64,000 bases of DNA from Planctomycetota bacterium (GTDB lineage: Bacteria > Planctomycetota > JACQVV01 > JASMLP01). Below the pieces are notes generated by a model. The model was given only the letters and a program-made list of their open reading frames with translations. It was not told where the DNA came from and made no database searches. A program made the translations under genes and the position numbers. The stretch covers positions 28,251 through 92,250 of the forward strand of contig JASMLP010000160.1 in assembly GCA_030748635.1 (NCBI GenBank), given 5' to 3'. Positions 25,521 to 35,244 of the stretch are shown in pieces; position 1 is the stretch's first letter, and each line of letters starts with the position of its first letter.

Positions 25521-27790
25521 TCTTTGAGCTCAGGAAGGATCAGGTGCCCATCCGAAAGGCCCTCGAGGACGCGAGCTGGACCGAGGATAACCGATTCTCC
25601 TTCCGTCAATCCGGAAAGAACAGAAACCTGCAAGTTGTCGCTAACTCCTGTTTCGATGGCGATTCTACGCGCAATTCTTTGCTCCCCGTTCCGTTCGACG
25701 ACAAACAAAACTTGTTTGCCATTCCGCTTCACTACCGCCTTTTGGGGGACCACGAGAACCCCTTCATCCCTTTTAGTCTGAATACGAACCTGAGCGGAAA
25801 GGCCGGGACGTAATTCATGACGAGAACGAGGGTCTCCAAGAATCTGTATTCGCGTTTCGAAAATAGATACTTCCGAACTTCGATCGGGACGCTTCCCTTC
25901 CGTCCCGATTTCCAAAACACGTCCCTGAAATATTTTTTCGCCCAAAGCGTCGACTCGAATTTCAACTTCCTGACCTGGCCGAACCGCCAGAGCATCTGTC
26001 TCATCGACCTCGGCAAGCACGATCAACTTGGTCTTATCCAGGATCGTGGCCACTACAAGAGAAGGGTCGACCCGGTCACGCTGGATAACCTGGAGATCTT
26101 CAACCGTACCCGTGATGGGTGAACTCACCACCAATTTCTGTTGTCGACGACCGATCTGGTCCAGATCTTCCTGAGCCTTTTTGATGTCCTGATCCGCGGT
26201 GGCGATACTTTGCACCAATACATCGATGCTGCCCTCCAATTTCCCCAGATTCCCGACTTTGAGCAGTTCCAATTTCGCCGCGTGTTCACGCAATTTGACC
26301 TTCGAGTGTTCTTGACGAGCGGTTTCATACTCCAGTTGGGCTCTGGATGAAAGGTTTCGCAATTCGGCTTCTTTTCCTGGCGCCTTGGCGATGGGATCTT
26401 GCGCTCCATAATCCTCATAATCTCGCCTTGCCTTCTCCCAAGCCAACCGCTGAAGATCCACCGTAATCTTGGCTTTGGCGACGTCCGCCTTGGCCTGGTC
26501 GATCCGAGTCTCGACTTCCTGCTTACGAATCGGAAGTTGACGCTTTTCCCATTCGAGATTTTTGCGGGCATTCCCGAGCTCGACCTCGACCTCTTTTCTG
26601 CGTTCTCGTGCACGATCCAGGGAGGTTTGGGCGCTACGAAATTCGCTATCCAGATCTTCGGATATCAATCGAATGAGAGATTGTCCTACCTCCACCAACT
26701 CACCCTGGCGAACGAGCACTTCGGCGACAATCCCAGCGACTTGCGACTTCACCTGCTTTTTCACCTCGGCGAGAATTCGACCTGGGGCCTTGACCTCAAC
26801 CCGGATTTCACCAAACCGAGCCTTTTGAACCAGTACTCGTTCGCCTCCCTGAAGTCCCCCCTTCAGGTTGTACATGAATATCAAACCGAACAAGAGCAAC
26901 ATGACTCCTACCACGGCCCCTTTGCGAACCGCAGGATTCGCCAATCCGTCGGTAGGTGACGAATCCGGCCTGGACTCACGAACCCCTTGGAGGATCTTGC
27001 CCAAGCCCCCCTTTCGCACCTGAAAACCGTCCGTGTCGCTTTCACTTTCCGTCGAGCTTTGGGAGGTGACTTTCGTTCGATCTGACTCCTCCCATGAAGT
27101 CTTTTGATGGGAAGGTAGTTCGTTGGACTTCTTCCGACGGACGACACGATTATCCGGTTCACGCTTGGCTCGAGTGGGGGCAGCCCCGCCTACTTTGGGA
27201 TTGGCGTCCTGAGTGAGTTCCGGATCGTGATCTTCTAGCGGTTTGACATAAACTTTCCGCTTCGCACGAGTTTTTGCTTTCCGGTTTCTGGCTGTTTGAG
27301 ATTTCTCTTTCCCGCCCCCACTCAAGAGATCTTTGCGTGCCCTGTCCTTCAGCTTTTTACGTACCCGATGAATCGGCGGTTCGGATTGCGGGGATTCCGG
27401 CCCCGGCGATCTTTTTCTGACATTGAGTTTTTGTGCGCCTACCTTCGTTTCGCCCTGGCCAAAAAGGTCTGAATCCTGAACTTCTAACTCTTCGGGATCG
27501 AAAAAGTCGTCCTCATCGATCTCCAGGCGAGTCGATTTCTCAGCCATCTTCTTGCGCGATCGGCGATTCGCGCTCGAAACGTCCGCGCGCGCTTTTCGAC
27601 CCAGAACTTTTTTCGCGGTACGGATCTTATGAGCTACGGTTGGATCATCCACATCTGCCTTCAGAAATCGGACCTCTTCATTTTCACGATAGGCTCGCAA
27701 CTCTCCCTCGGAAATGAGATTCACGAGATCAGACTCCTCGATCTGGAGTTCCTCGAGAGTGCGTTTCAGGTCGTAATATTCAAAAGACAT
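25517..27790 (-). CDS. Periplasmic adaptor (HlyD/MacA type) with unusual cytoplasmic N-terminal extension
   Basis: The 757-residue protein is over twice the length of a normal adaptor. Residues 1-50 (LEELQIEESDLVNLISEGEL, then AYRENEEVRFLKADVDD) look like a small MerR/excisionase-type helix-turn-helix module. A highly charged, probably disordered stretch to about residue 285 follows. A membrane helix GVMLLLFGLIFMYNL at about 293-310 then leads to the adaptor proper: a barrel-sandwich half (GRILAEVKKQVKSQVAGIV), a long coiled coil (about 380-530), SPITGTVEDLQV, and the beta-barrel domain ending VILGPARVLEGLSDG. It heads the ABC operon. The N-terminal module is probably a protein-binding or signalling add-on. 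Confidence 0.85.
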   Translation of the reverse strand: MSFEYYDLKRTLEELQIEESDLVNLISEGELRAYRENEEVRFLKADVDDPTVAHKIRTAKKVLGRKARADVSSANRRSRKKMAEKSTRLEIDEDDFFDPEELEVQDSDLFGQGETKVGAQKLNVRKRSPGPESPQSEPPIHRVRKKLKDRARKDLLSGGGKEKSQTARNRKAKTRAKRKVYVKPLEDHDPELTQDANPKVGGAAPTRAKREPDNRVVRRKKSNELPSHQKTSWEESDRTKVTSQSSTESESDTDGFQVRKGGLGKILQGVRESRPDSSPTDGLANPAVRKGAVVGVMLLLFGLIFMYNLKGGLQGGERVLVQKARFGEIRVEVKAPGRILAEVKKQVKSQVAGIVAEVLVRQGELVEVGQSLIRLISEDLDSEFRSAQTSLDRARERRKEVEVELGNARKNLEWEKRQLPIRKQEVETRIDQAKADVAKAKITVDLQRLAWEKARRDYEDYGAQDPIAKAPGKEAELRNLSSRAQLEYETARQEHSKVKLREHAAKLELLKVGNLGKLEGSIDVLVQSIATADQDIKKAQEDLDQIGRRQQKLVVSSPITGTVEDLQVIQRDRVDPSLVVATILDKTKLIVLAEVDETDALAVRPGQEVEIRVDALGEKIFQGRVLEIGTEGKRPDRSSEVSIFETRIQILGDPRSRHELRPGLSAQVRIQTKRDEGVLVVPQKAVVKRNGKQVLFVVERNGEQRIARRIAIETGVSDNLQVSVLSGLTEGESVILGPARVLEGLSDGHLILPELKD

Positions 27791-27851
27791 GTTCAGGTCA
27801 GCGCCTATCGGCGGTTTGGACAGGATCTAAAGATATATTTTTCATAAAAGT

Positions 27852-28523
27852 TCACGGTTTCTTGAAAACAATGCGAGCCCAGAGATCCTTTTCGAGACTG
27901 AGCATTTTTTTCATCGGAACTTCCCAGATCATCCGATTCCCTTCTCGACGGGTCGCATTGGTCGAAACGACCTCCAGTGTGGAGAGAACTTCTGCATAAA
28001 ACATGCGATCCTTCACATAGGATTCCATGTCGATCTCGACCACCCCTTCACGTGGGGGCATCTTTTTTTGTCCGAGGCGATGTTCGACGATGATCTCACT
28101 TTCCGTTTCTTCCGTTCGAAAAGCTCGCAGCAATTGCAGATCGGGTCCTGAATCTTTCTCGTCAGGACCGGGAGCTTTGGCCTTGATCTTTCCCAGAAGT
28201 TTCAAGTGGTCAAATGAGATCTTTTCTTCAATCACCATCGACGTAGGACTTTCCAATCGAAAATCATACTTATCGATTCGGACTCCCTCAGGAAGTCGTT
28301 GCCGCAGGTCCTCTTTCTCCTCCGCCATTTTGGCAGCTTGCCGTTCCTTCTGTATTTCGAACTCTTCAGGGGTGATGACTTCATCCTCTTGGGTGAAAAA
28401 TGCGACCTTCACCTGGATAGAGCCTGAAAGGTCCTTGTTGATCAGTATGTTTTCCTGAATTTCGACGCATCCAGTCAGAGCAAAAAGTAAAAGCGATGCC
28501 CAGACCACAAATCTCATATGCAT
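27852..28523 (-). CDS. Lipoprotein of unknown function
   Basis: The 223-residue protein has a signal peptide with lipobox (VVWASLLLFALTGC; Cys near residue 19), so it should be lipid-anchored. ATG 28523 or 28517 can start it. The mature part has VEIQENILINKDLSGSIQVKV, a charged coiled region of about 40 residues with EIQKERQAAKMAEEKEDL, and a beta-rich C-terminal half. The pattern of a short beta segment followed by a charged helix resembles secreted proteins in other bacteria, but I cannot assign a family. It lies 61 bases upstream of the adaptor operon and may be co-transcribed with it. Confidence 0.8.
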   Translation of the reverse strand: MHMRFVVWASLLLFALTGCVEIQENILINKDLSGSIQVKVAFFTQEDEVITPEEFEIQKERQAAKMAEEKEDLRQRLPEGVRIDKYDFRLESPTSMVIEEKISFDHLKLLGKIKAKAPGPDEKDSGPDLQLLRAFRTEETESEIIVEHRLGQKKMPPREGVVEIDMESYVKDRMFYAEVLSTLEVVSTNATRREGNRMIWEVPMKKMLSLEKDLWARIVFKKP

Positions 28524-28569
28524 AAGGATTCCTCGGATAGCACTTCTTTCGACGATATCGTTCCATCAG

Positions 28570-28615
28570 ATTACGCAATTCTGGAGGATTACGCGATTAC
28601 AGAGAATACGCGATT
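28570..28615. repeat. Three phased direct repeats (WTTACGCRATT-like) upstream of fusA
   Basis: ATTACGCAATT at 28570-28580, ATTACGCGATT at 28588-28598 and AATACGCGATT at 28605-28615 are spaced 18 and 17 bases apart. They lie 46-91 bases upstream of the -35 box of the fusA promoter, between the divergent lipoprotein and fusA genes. The regular spacing suggests a regulator binding as tandem dimers. Confidence 0.5.
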
Positions 28616-28660
28616 CCGGCCTTTGATCCAAAGGCTCACCAGAGAATGAGTTCCAGCAGA

Positions 28661-28688
28661 TTGACTAAGGGAAACTTCTCGCTATGAT
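28661..28688 (+). promoter_or_regulatory. Promoter of fusA
   Basis: TTGACT at 28661-28666 and TATGAT at 28683-28688 are 16 bases apart. The -10 box covers the ATG at 28684, so the real start of fusA is the later GTG at 28714, preceded by AGGAG at 28704-28708. Confidence 0.7.
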
Positions 28689-28713
28689 GTCACGACTTTT
28701 AATAGGAGAAATC

Positions 28714-30798
28714 GTGTCCAGAAACATCCCACTCGAGCGCCTACGCAATATCGGCATCATGGCGCACATCGATGCCGGCAAAACAACCGTAACCGAACGC
28801 ATTCTGTTCTATACGGGTGGTACCCACAAAATTGGTGAGGTTCACGACGGTGAGGCCACCATGGACTGGATGGCCCAAGAACAGGAACGTGGGATCACCA
28901 TCACCTCGGCGGCCACAACTGCGACTTGGAAAGATCACCGAATCAACATCATCGACACTCCAGGGCACGTCGATTTCACCGTAGAAGTGGAACGGAGCCT
29001 TCGTGTCCTCGATGGAGCCATCGCACTCTTTTGTGCTGTGGGTGGGGTCGAACCTCAATCGGAAACCGTCTGGCATCAAGCCGAAAAATATTCGGTTCCC
29101 AGAATCGCCTTCGTCAACAAAATGGATCGAGTCGGTGCCGATTTTTCCTGTGTCGTCGACGACATTGAAAAGCGCCTCGGAGCCAATCCGGTTCCACTGG
29201 TAATCCCCATCGGCGCTGGAGACGAATTTGCCGGGATTGTCGACCTGATCGAATACAAAGCCGTCTACTACGACGAAGAGGACTCTGGGGTCACCTATCA
29301 CGAAGAGGAAATTCCGGCAGATATGATCGAAGAAGTCGACAAGTGGCGTCTTCACATGGTGGAAAAGACTTGCGAGGAGAATGAAGCGCTCCTTGAAAAA
29401 TACTGCGAAGGTGGGGATGTCTCTCCAGATGAACTTCGCGAAGTATTGAGATCCTCCACTCTGGCTGGAACGGTGGTTCCCGTTCTTTGCGGTTCCGCCT
29501 ACAAGAACAAAGGGGTGCAAAGACTTCTGGATGCCGTCAACCTTTACCTCCCCTCTCCCGTCGACCTGCCACCGATTATCGGACGCCAAATGGATGGGGA
29601 AGGAGAAACCAAACGGATCGCTCGTCCCGACGATCGTTTGTCAGCACTGGCCTTCAAGGTGGTCAGCGATCGACACATGGGCCGTATGGTTTATGTCCGG
29701 GTTTACTCCGGGACCCTCCATAGTGGTTCCTACATCTACAACTCCAGTCGCAAAAAGAAGCAACGCATCGGTCGCTTAGTCCGAATGCACGCCAACCATC
29801 AGGAAGCTAGAGACGAAATTTTCTGCGGCGACATCGCGGCCGTCATCGGCCTTTCCGACACCTATACCGGTGACACGCTTTGCGATGAGAAGGACCCCAT
29901 TTTGCTCGATGTGATCGAGTTCCCCGCCCCCGTCCTTTCCTTGTCCATCGCTCCTTCCTCTCGACAGGACCGGGACAAATTGGGGAAGGCCCTCCAGTCT
30001 TTGTCCGCTGAAGACCCCACCTTTCTCATCGAACAGGACCCAGAAACCCAACAAACCATTATCAAGGGGATGGGAGAACTTCATCTGGAGATCCTTCTGG
30101 ACCGTATGCGCCGTGAATTCAATGTCTCGTGTGAATCCGGGGCCCCGGAGGTTGCATATCGTGAAACCTTGACGGGTTCCCTCGAGTTGAGACACCGACA
30201 TGCCAAGCAGACGGGTGGACGGGGTCAGTTCGCGGAAATCGATCTCAAAATCGAACCGCTCGAACCCGGTCACGGTTTTGAATTCGTCAGCAAAGTCGTG
30301 GGAGGTTCGGTCCCCAAGCAATACATTCCCTCGGTAGAGATGGGAATAGTCGACGCGATGACCAAGGGTCCCTACGCCGGTTTTCCGGTCGTGGACTTGC
30401 GAGTCACCCTGACCGACGGCAAGCACCATGAAGTCGATAGTTCCGATTTCGCCTTCCGTACCTGCGCACGAGACGCGATTCGAGAGGCGTTCAGGAAGGG
30501 TGTACCACAGCTTCTGGAGCCGTACATGTCTGTACGGGTCATTGTTTCGGATGAATACGCAGGCGGCATCAGTGGAGATCTCTGTTCCCGAAGAGGACGG
30601 ATCGAGAAAATCGATGCGGCCGGTACTCGACACGAAATTTATGCCATGGCTCCACTTGCAAGCATGTTCGGATATGTCACCGATCTGAGAAGCATGACTT
30701 CGGGTCGAGGCAACTTCACCATGCACTTCGAACATTATGAAGCGGTTCCGTACGAACTGGCCGAGGAGATAGCAGCTCAGCGCAAGAAAAAGGAGTGA
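28714..30798 (+). CDS. fusA: Translation elongation factor G
   Basis: The 694-residue GTPase catalyses ribosome translocation. G1 is [17 protein letters not shown]2/switch I is [16 protein letters not shown]3 is [17 protein letters not shown], and G4 is [12 protein letters not shown]. The later domains show [18 protein letters not shown], the domain IV segment [19 protein letters not shown], and the domain V tail. The start is GTG 28714, supported by a Shine-Dalgarno and a promoter whose -10 covers the earlier ATG. It is not in the usual rpsL-rpsG-fusA-tuf string, and organisms of this type often carry more than one EF-G, so whether this is the main copy is open. Confidence 0.95.
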   Translation: MSRNIPLERLRNIGIMAHIDAGKTTVTERILFYTGGTHKIGEVHDGEATMDWMAQEQERGITITSAATTATWKDHRINIIDTPGHVDFTVEVERSLRVLDGAIALFCAVGGVEPQSETVWHQAEKYSVPRIAFVNKMDRVGADFSCVVDDIEKRLGANPVPLVIPIGAGDEFAGIVDLIEYKAVYYDEEDSGVTYHEEEIPADMIEEVDKWRLHMVEKTCEENEALLEKYCEGGDVSPDELREVLRSSTLAGTVVPVLCGSAYKNKGVQRLLDAVNLYLPSPVDLPPIIGRQMDGEGETKRIARPDDRLSALAFKVVSDRHMGRMVYVRVYSGTLHSGSYIYNSSRKKKQRIGRLVRMHANHQEARDEIFCGDIAAVIGLSDTYTGDTLCDEKDPILLDVIEFPAPVLSLSIAPSSRQDRDKLGKALQSLSAEDPTFLIEQDPETQQTIIKGMGELHLEILLDRMRREFNVSCESGAPEVAYRETLTGSLELRHRHAKQTGGRGQFAEIDLKIEPLEPGHGFEFVSKVVGGSVPKQYIPSVEMGIVDAMTKGPYAGFPVVDLRVTLTDGKHHEVDSSDFAFRTCARDAIREAFRKGVPQLLEPYMSVRVIVSDEYAGGISGDLCSRRGRIEKIDAAGTRHEIYAMAPLASMFGYVTDLRSMTSGRGNFTMHFEHYEAVPYELAEEIAAQRKKKE

Positions 30799-30872
30799 TC
30801 CCTTCTTGCGCGAACTCGTCCTCTGGAGGGTTCTCCTTCGGCCTCTAATCATCTGCAAGACCCAGGAATGCG

Positions 30873-32933
30873 ATGAATCGACTGGCTGGTGAAAAAAGTC
30901 CCTACTTGCTGCAACACAAGGACAATCCAGTCGATTGGTATCCGTGGGGTGAGGAAGCGTTCCGGGCCGCGAAAGAACGCAATCTGCCGGTCTTTCTTTC
31001 CATCGGTTACTCCACCTGCCACTGGTGCCATGTCATGGAACGAGAGAGCTTCGAGTCCGAGGAGATCGCGGAGCTACTCCGAAAGCATTTCATCTCGATC
31101 AAGGTCGATCGCGAAGAGCGCCCGGATATAGACCACATCTATATGGCTGCCTGCCAGCAGATGAACCAAGGGCAGGGAGGTTGGCCCCTTTCAGCCTTTC
31201 TGACTCCGGAAAGCGCTCCATTCTTTGTCGGTATGTACTTCCCGCCCCAACCCTCTTATGGCCGCCCCAGTTTTACCGACCTTCTTTTGAATATCGCTCG
31301 GTTATGGCGAGAACGTCCGGATGAATTGATCACCTCCTCGGCGGAGATCCTGAAGGCGGTCGAGTTGGTCACACGCTCCTCGAATCCAGGCATACCCCAA
31401 GCATCCACCCTGGACCTTGCCTTTGATCACCTGGAGCAGAGTCATGACGACCTTTGGGGTGGATTCGGGTCGGCCCCCAAGTTTCCCCGCTCCATGTCTC
31501 TTCAGTTCTTGCTTCGTAGACACCAAAACACAGGCTGCGCCCGTTCCCTGGAGATGGTTCAAACGACTCTCAACCGCATGGATCGAGGGGGGATCCACGA
31601 CCAGATCGGAGGCGGTTTCAGTCGCTACTCGGTGGACGATCGCTGGCTCGTACCCCACTTCGAGAAGATGCTCTACGACAACGCGTTGCTTACCATCGCT
31701 TACCTGGAGGCTTATCAGGTTTCCGATAATTCGCGCCAGGCCGAGGTGGCCCGCCGAACTCTCGACTACCTCCTGCGAGACCTCCGAGACCCCTCGGGCG
31801 CCTTTTATTGCGGTGAGGATGCAGATAGTGAAGGGATGGAAGGTAAATTCTACTGTTGGACTCCCGAAGATTTCTCCTCCGCTCTCCCACCCCAAACGTC
31901 CGAGATCCTGGCCCGATACTGGGATGTCCGTCCCGGAGGGAATTTCGAGCACGGCTGGTCGATTCTCAACGTGCCGCTCCCAGCCGATGAATTTTGCCGG
32001 AAGGAATCCATCGATCCTACCGCGCTACAGGACTGGCTCGAAACGGCTGGCCAGCGACTTCTGGATCGTCGCGGGAAGCGGATTCGACCGCACCTGGACG
32101 ACAAGGTTCTTTTGGATTGGAACGGATTGACTTTAGTCGCCTACGCCAAGGCGGCCCGGATCCTGGGCGATCCAACTTATCTCGATACCGCGGAAACGAT
32201 CGCCAGATTCTGTCGCCAAGAACTTTACACCGATTCGGGGCGCCTCTTGCATAGTTGGCGAGCGGGTGAACATTCCGGTATCCCAGCTCATGCGGGCGAT
32301 CATGCTCTTTTCGCATGGGGACTTCTCGAACTGTTTGAAACCACGTTCGATCCCGACCTTCTCCAGGAAGTTCTCCGAATCTTCGAACTTCTCGAGACCT
32401 TCTTTCACGATACGGAAACCGGGGCCTACGGGTTCACCGCGTCCGACTCGGAGTCGCTCGCCTGTCGCACGATCGAGTTTCATGACGGCGCGATCCCCTC
32501 CTCCAACGCCGTAGCCGCCTGGACGCTACTTCGACTTGCCCATTGGACCGGAAATGAAAAATATCGGGAACGGGGCCAAAGGATTCTTCACGCCTTCGGC
32601 GGGGACATGAACCGATTTCCGACCGGATTTCCTTTCGCGCTACTGGCCGTGGATTGGCTGCACTCCTCGATCCGAGAAGTCGTCATCGTAGGCGATATCG
32701 AACACCCGACTACTCAACAATTTCTTTCCGCATTGAGGACACCGTTCCTTCCCCACCAGGTGCTCACCGTGATCCCTCCCGAAGGTCCTGGTCGCGAGGC
32801 GCTGATTTCACTCATCCCCTACGCCAAAGAACTGCGGGCGGTCAACGGATCGCCCACGGTCTATCTCTGCCAAGACTTCGCCTGCCAGCTCCCGATTACC
32901 GAGGTCGAGGAACTGACGACCCTCCTCCAGTGA
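30873..32933 (+). CDS. YyaL/SSP411-family thioredoxin-domain protein
   Basis: The 686-residue protein matches the DUF255/YyaL family. An N-terminal thioredoxin-like domain (about 1-165) starts with [20 protein letters not shown] and [10 protein letters not shown] and has the CxxC-like [10 protein letters not shown]. An alpha/alpha-barrel resembling N-acylglucosamine 2-epimerase then runs to about residue 600, e.g. [20 protein letters not shown] and [12 protein letters not shown]. The cellular role of this widespread family is not established. No signal peptide is seen, so it is probably cytoplasmic. It stands 75 bases after fusA. Confidence 0.92.
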   Translation: MNRLAGEKSPYLLQHKDNPVDWYPWGEEAFRAAKERNLPVFLSIGYSTCHWCHVMERESFESEEIAELLRKHFISIKVDREERPDIDHIYMAACQQMNQGQGGWPLSAFLTPESAPFFVGMYFPPQPSYGRPSFTDLLLNIARLWRERPDELITSSAEILKAVELVTRSSNPGIPQASTLDLAFDHLEQSHDDLWGGFGSAPKFPRSMSLQFLLRRHQNTGCARSLEMVQTTLNRMDRGGIHDQIGGGFSRYSVDDRWLVPHFEKMLYDNALLTIAYLEAYQVSDNSRQAEVARRTLDYLLRDLRDPSGAFYCGEDADSEGMEGKFYCWTPEDFSSALPPQTSEILARYWDVRPGGNFEHGWSILNVPLPADEFCRKESIDPTALQDWLETAGQRLLDRRGKRIRPHLDDKVLLDWNGLTLVAYAKAARILGDPTYLDTAETIARFCRQELYTDSGRLLHSWRAGEHSGIPAHAGDHALFAWGLLELFETTFDPDLLQEVLRIFELLETFFHDTETGAYGFTASDSESLACRTIEFHDGAIPSSNAVAAWTLLRLAHWTGNEKYRERGQRILHAFGGDMNRFPTGFPFALLAVDWLHSSIREVVIVGDIEHPTTQQFLSALRTPFLPHQVLTVIPPEGPGREALISLIPYAKELRAVNGSPTVYLCQDFACQLPITEVEELTTLLQ

Positions 32934-32957
32934 GGGAACGAATAATCGGGCGGAAGA

Positions 32958-33872
32958 CTACCGAAATACCGTTTTCAGGTACCGATCGAGAATCGACTCC
33001 AAAACATCCCCGTCGGTACCGATCCTCCGAATGACCGAGGCGTGGGTCCGGTTTGGAATGCGAACGATTCGAACATCATGACGGTCCTTCCATTCGAACG
33101 TTTCGACCAAGGCGCGGGCCTGGCGCCCGAAAGATAAAGATTCCTCTTCACCCAATATGAGAAGGGTCGGTGGGGCATCCGCCGTGACATAAGTCACCGG
33201 AGAAGCCTCGGCTCTACGCTCTTTCGTGAGTCCGTAGGTCGGTTGCAGGAAAAGCACCTCTTCGTAGGCCTCGAAGCCGTCGAGTGTCAGATCGTACACC
33301 CCACTAACCCCCACGACACAAGCGATTTGCTCCTTGGTCAAACCGACCGAGGCCAGGTACCGGGGATCCATCGCCACCAACGCCGCCAGGTGGGCACCGG
33401 CGGAATGTCCGATCAGCGCCACCCGAGAAGGTTCACCACCGTATTCGGCCGAATGATCGACCATCCACCGCAAGGCAGCCGCAACGTCTTCAGGCTGAGC
33501 CGGATAGGGGTATTGTGGGGCCAAGCGATAGCTGGCAACTCCTACCAGATAGCCCCGGGCCGCGAGAGTCCAGCCGACATTGCCATAAAGCCCGCCGGGC
33601 ATCTTACGATCGCCCGAAATCCACCCCCCACCGTGCAAAAACAGAACCGTGGGATGCGGCCCCTCGCCACGGGGTATGTAGAGATCCAGCTCATTTTTGG
33701 GAGATTGGACGCGAACCCCGTCCCGATAGGCGAGATCGGGAATCCGAGACCCATCTTCGGGGCGAGGATTGCGGACCGAAGAGCACCCCAGAAAACAGAC
33801 CACAGCAAGCAGTCCCGGCAAGGTCAACTTGAGGATCCGGGACCAGTTTGGTAGAGTTCTGCCCTTTTCCAT
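32958..33872 (-). CDS. Alpha/beta-hydrolase lipoprotein (carboxylesterase type)
   Basis: The 304-residue protein from ATG 33872 (MEKGRTLPNW) has a lipobox LLAVVCFLGC. The alpha/beta-hydrolase core shows the oxyanion HGGGWISGDRK and the nucleophile elbow LIGHSAGAHLAAL (Ser in GHSAG), with a C-terminal Asp region LLILGEEESLS and final His in RIPNRTHASVI. This resembles BD-FAE/carboxylesterase-lipase enzymes acting on acyl or feruloyl esters, location periplasmic or outer-membrane. The frame is open upstream to 33959, but that part has no signal sequence and overlaps the livK promoter region. It is divergent from livK. Confidence 0.88.
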   Translation of the reverse strand: MEKGRTLPNWSRILKLTLPGLLAVVCFLGCSSVRNPRPEDGSRIPDLAYRDGVRVQSPKNELDLYIPRGEGPHPTVLFLHGGGWISGDRKMPGGLYGNVGWTLAARGYLVGVASYRLAPQYPYPAQPEDVAAALRWMVDHSAEYGGEPSRVALIGHSAGAHLAALVAMDPRYLASVGLTKEQIACVVGVSGVYDLTLDGFEAYEEVLFLQPTYGLTKERRAEASPVTYVTADAPPTLLILGEEESLSFGRQARALVETFEWKDRHDVRIVRIPNRTHASVIRRIGTDGDVLESILDRYLKTVFR

Positions 33873-33957
33873 CGTGGAATCCTTTCGGGTAGCGAACCGT
33901 CTTTCGCAGGTGGAAACCGTAAGCAATTGCAGTTTCATCCACAGAGGTAAATCACAC

Positions 33958-35178
33958 ATGAATCATATGAAAGTCATCCAGAGGATCAACCTCCTCCTTC
34001 TCTCTCTCTTCGGGTTTTGCCTGCTCATCGGTTGCGGTGACGGACACGACCACGCCGGTCACGATCACTCTGGGCATTCGCACGGCCCCCAAGGCGACAT
34101 CCTGATCGCCATCGCCGGCCCCATGTCGGGGAGCGGCGCCGCGTTCGGAGAACAGATCAAGAAGGCCGCCACACTCAAAATCGAACAGATCAACGCCGCG
34201 GGTGGCATCGACGGCCGCAAGGTCAAGCTTCAGATCGAAGACGACAAGGGCGACCCGACCGAAGCCGCCAACGTGGCCCGAAAACTGGCCGCCATGAAAA
34301 AGGTTTCCATCGTGATCGGTCACTTCAACTCCTCCTGTTCCAAGTCCGCCAAAGACGAATACAATCGCAAGGGAGTCGTCGAATTCAGCCCGGGCTCGAC
34401 CAATGTCGATGTCTGCCGGGGCGGGCCCTGGACGTTTCGCAATCTCTATCGTGACGACTATCAGGGCACCTTTCTCGCCCGCTACGCCAAGGAAATTCTC
34501 AAGGTCAACAAAGTTGCGGTTTTCTTCGACAACGACGATTACGGCGCGGGCCTCAAAAACGCATTCATCTCCGAAGCGAAAAAGATCGATCTCGCGGTGA
34601 TCCAACCGATCCCCTACCAGCGCGAAAGAACCCAGGACTTCAAGCCGCTAGTCGAGCAGATCAAAGGGCAAGGAGCGGGCGCCGTCTTCATCAGCGGTCT
34701 TTTCAACGAAGCAGCACTGATCAGCAAAGCGCTGCGAAACGACCTCAAGATGGATGTTCCGGTCCTCGCGGGAGATGGCGTTTATGAACCCAAATACATC
34801 TCCCTGGCCGGCCGAGCCGCCGAAGGCACGTACATCACGACTCCGTTCCTCTTCAATACCGGCAATGACTCCAAAGAAGCGGTCGCTTTCATGTCCGCCT
34901 ACAAAAAGAAATACGACGAAGAACCGTCTACTTGGAGCGCTCTTACCTACGACGCGGTCGGAATGGCGATTGCGGCCATCGATGAAGTAGGTACCGATCG
35001 CAAGAAGATCAAGGAATGGTTTGCCGCTTGCACTACCGCCGACAAGGGGTACAAGGGAGTAACCGGCATCACTTTTTTCGACAAGGAAGGCGACTGCTAC
35101 AGCAAGGGGGCTTCGGTCGCGATTGTTTCTGAAAAGAAATTCAAACCCGCGCCCCAACAGCTCACCGTCGAGCAATAA
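33958..35178 (+). CDS. livK: Branched-chain amino-acid ABC transporter, substrate-binding lipoprotein
   Basis: The 406-residue protein is a periplasmic-binding-fold (LivJ/LivK) lipoprotein. The signal and lipobox are LLLLSLFGFCLLIGC (Cys near residue 23). A His-rich stretch GDGHDHAGHDHSGHSHG follows at once, then the binding domain DILIAIAGPMSGSGAAFGEQ, IEDDKGDPTEAANVA, SSCSKSAKDEYNRKGVVEFSP and VAVFFDNDDYGAG. The start is ATG 33958, preceded by AGAGG. It would capture branched-chain amino acids or related amides for LivHMGF. The His run could bind zinc or nickel or may be only a flexible linker. A hairpin terminator separates it from livH. Confidence 0.93.
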   Translation: MNHMKVIQRINLLLLSLFGFCLLIGCGDGHDHAGHDHSGHSHGPQGDILIAIAGPMSGSGAAFGEQIKKAATLKIEQINAAGGIDGRKVKLQIEDDKGDPTEAANVARKLAAMKKVSIVIGHFNSSCSKSAKDEYNRKGVVEFSPGSTNVDVCRGGPWTFRNLYRDDYQGTFLARYAKEILKVNKVAVFFDNDDYGAGLKNAFISEAKKIDLAVIQPIPYQRERTQDFKPLVEQIKGQGAGAVFISGLFNEAALISKALRNDLKMDVPVLAGDGVYEPKYISLAGRAAEGTYITTPFLFNTGNDSKEAVAFMSAYKKKYDEEPSTWSALTYDAVGMAIAAIDEVGTDRKKIKEWFAACTTADKGYKGVTGITFFDKEGDCYSKGASVAIVSEKKFKPAPQQLTVEQ

Positions 35179-35192
35179 TCTACACACCTATC

Positions 35193-35222
35193 CGCCGACC
35201 CGGACTCTCCGGGTCGGCGTTT
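35193..35222 (+). terminator. Hairpin between livK and livH
   Basis: CGCCGACCCGGA at 35193-35204 pairs perfectly with TCCGGGTCGGCG at 35208-35219 around a CTC loop, followed by a short TTT. Such a hairpin would partly stop transcription or protect the upstream RNA end, giving more binding protein than membrane subunits. Confidence 0.75.
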
Positions 35223-35244
35223 CACTTTCCCTCGGAAACTTTCG

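Noticed and set aside
29776..30858. Long minus-strand frame opposite fusA
   Set aside because: It is the antisense shadow of a conserved gene with strong codon bias; its translation matches nothing.
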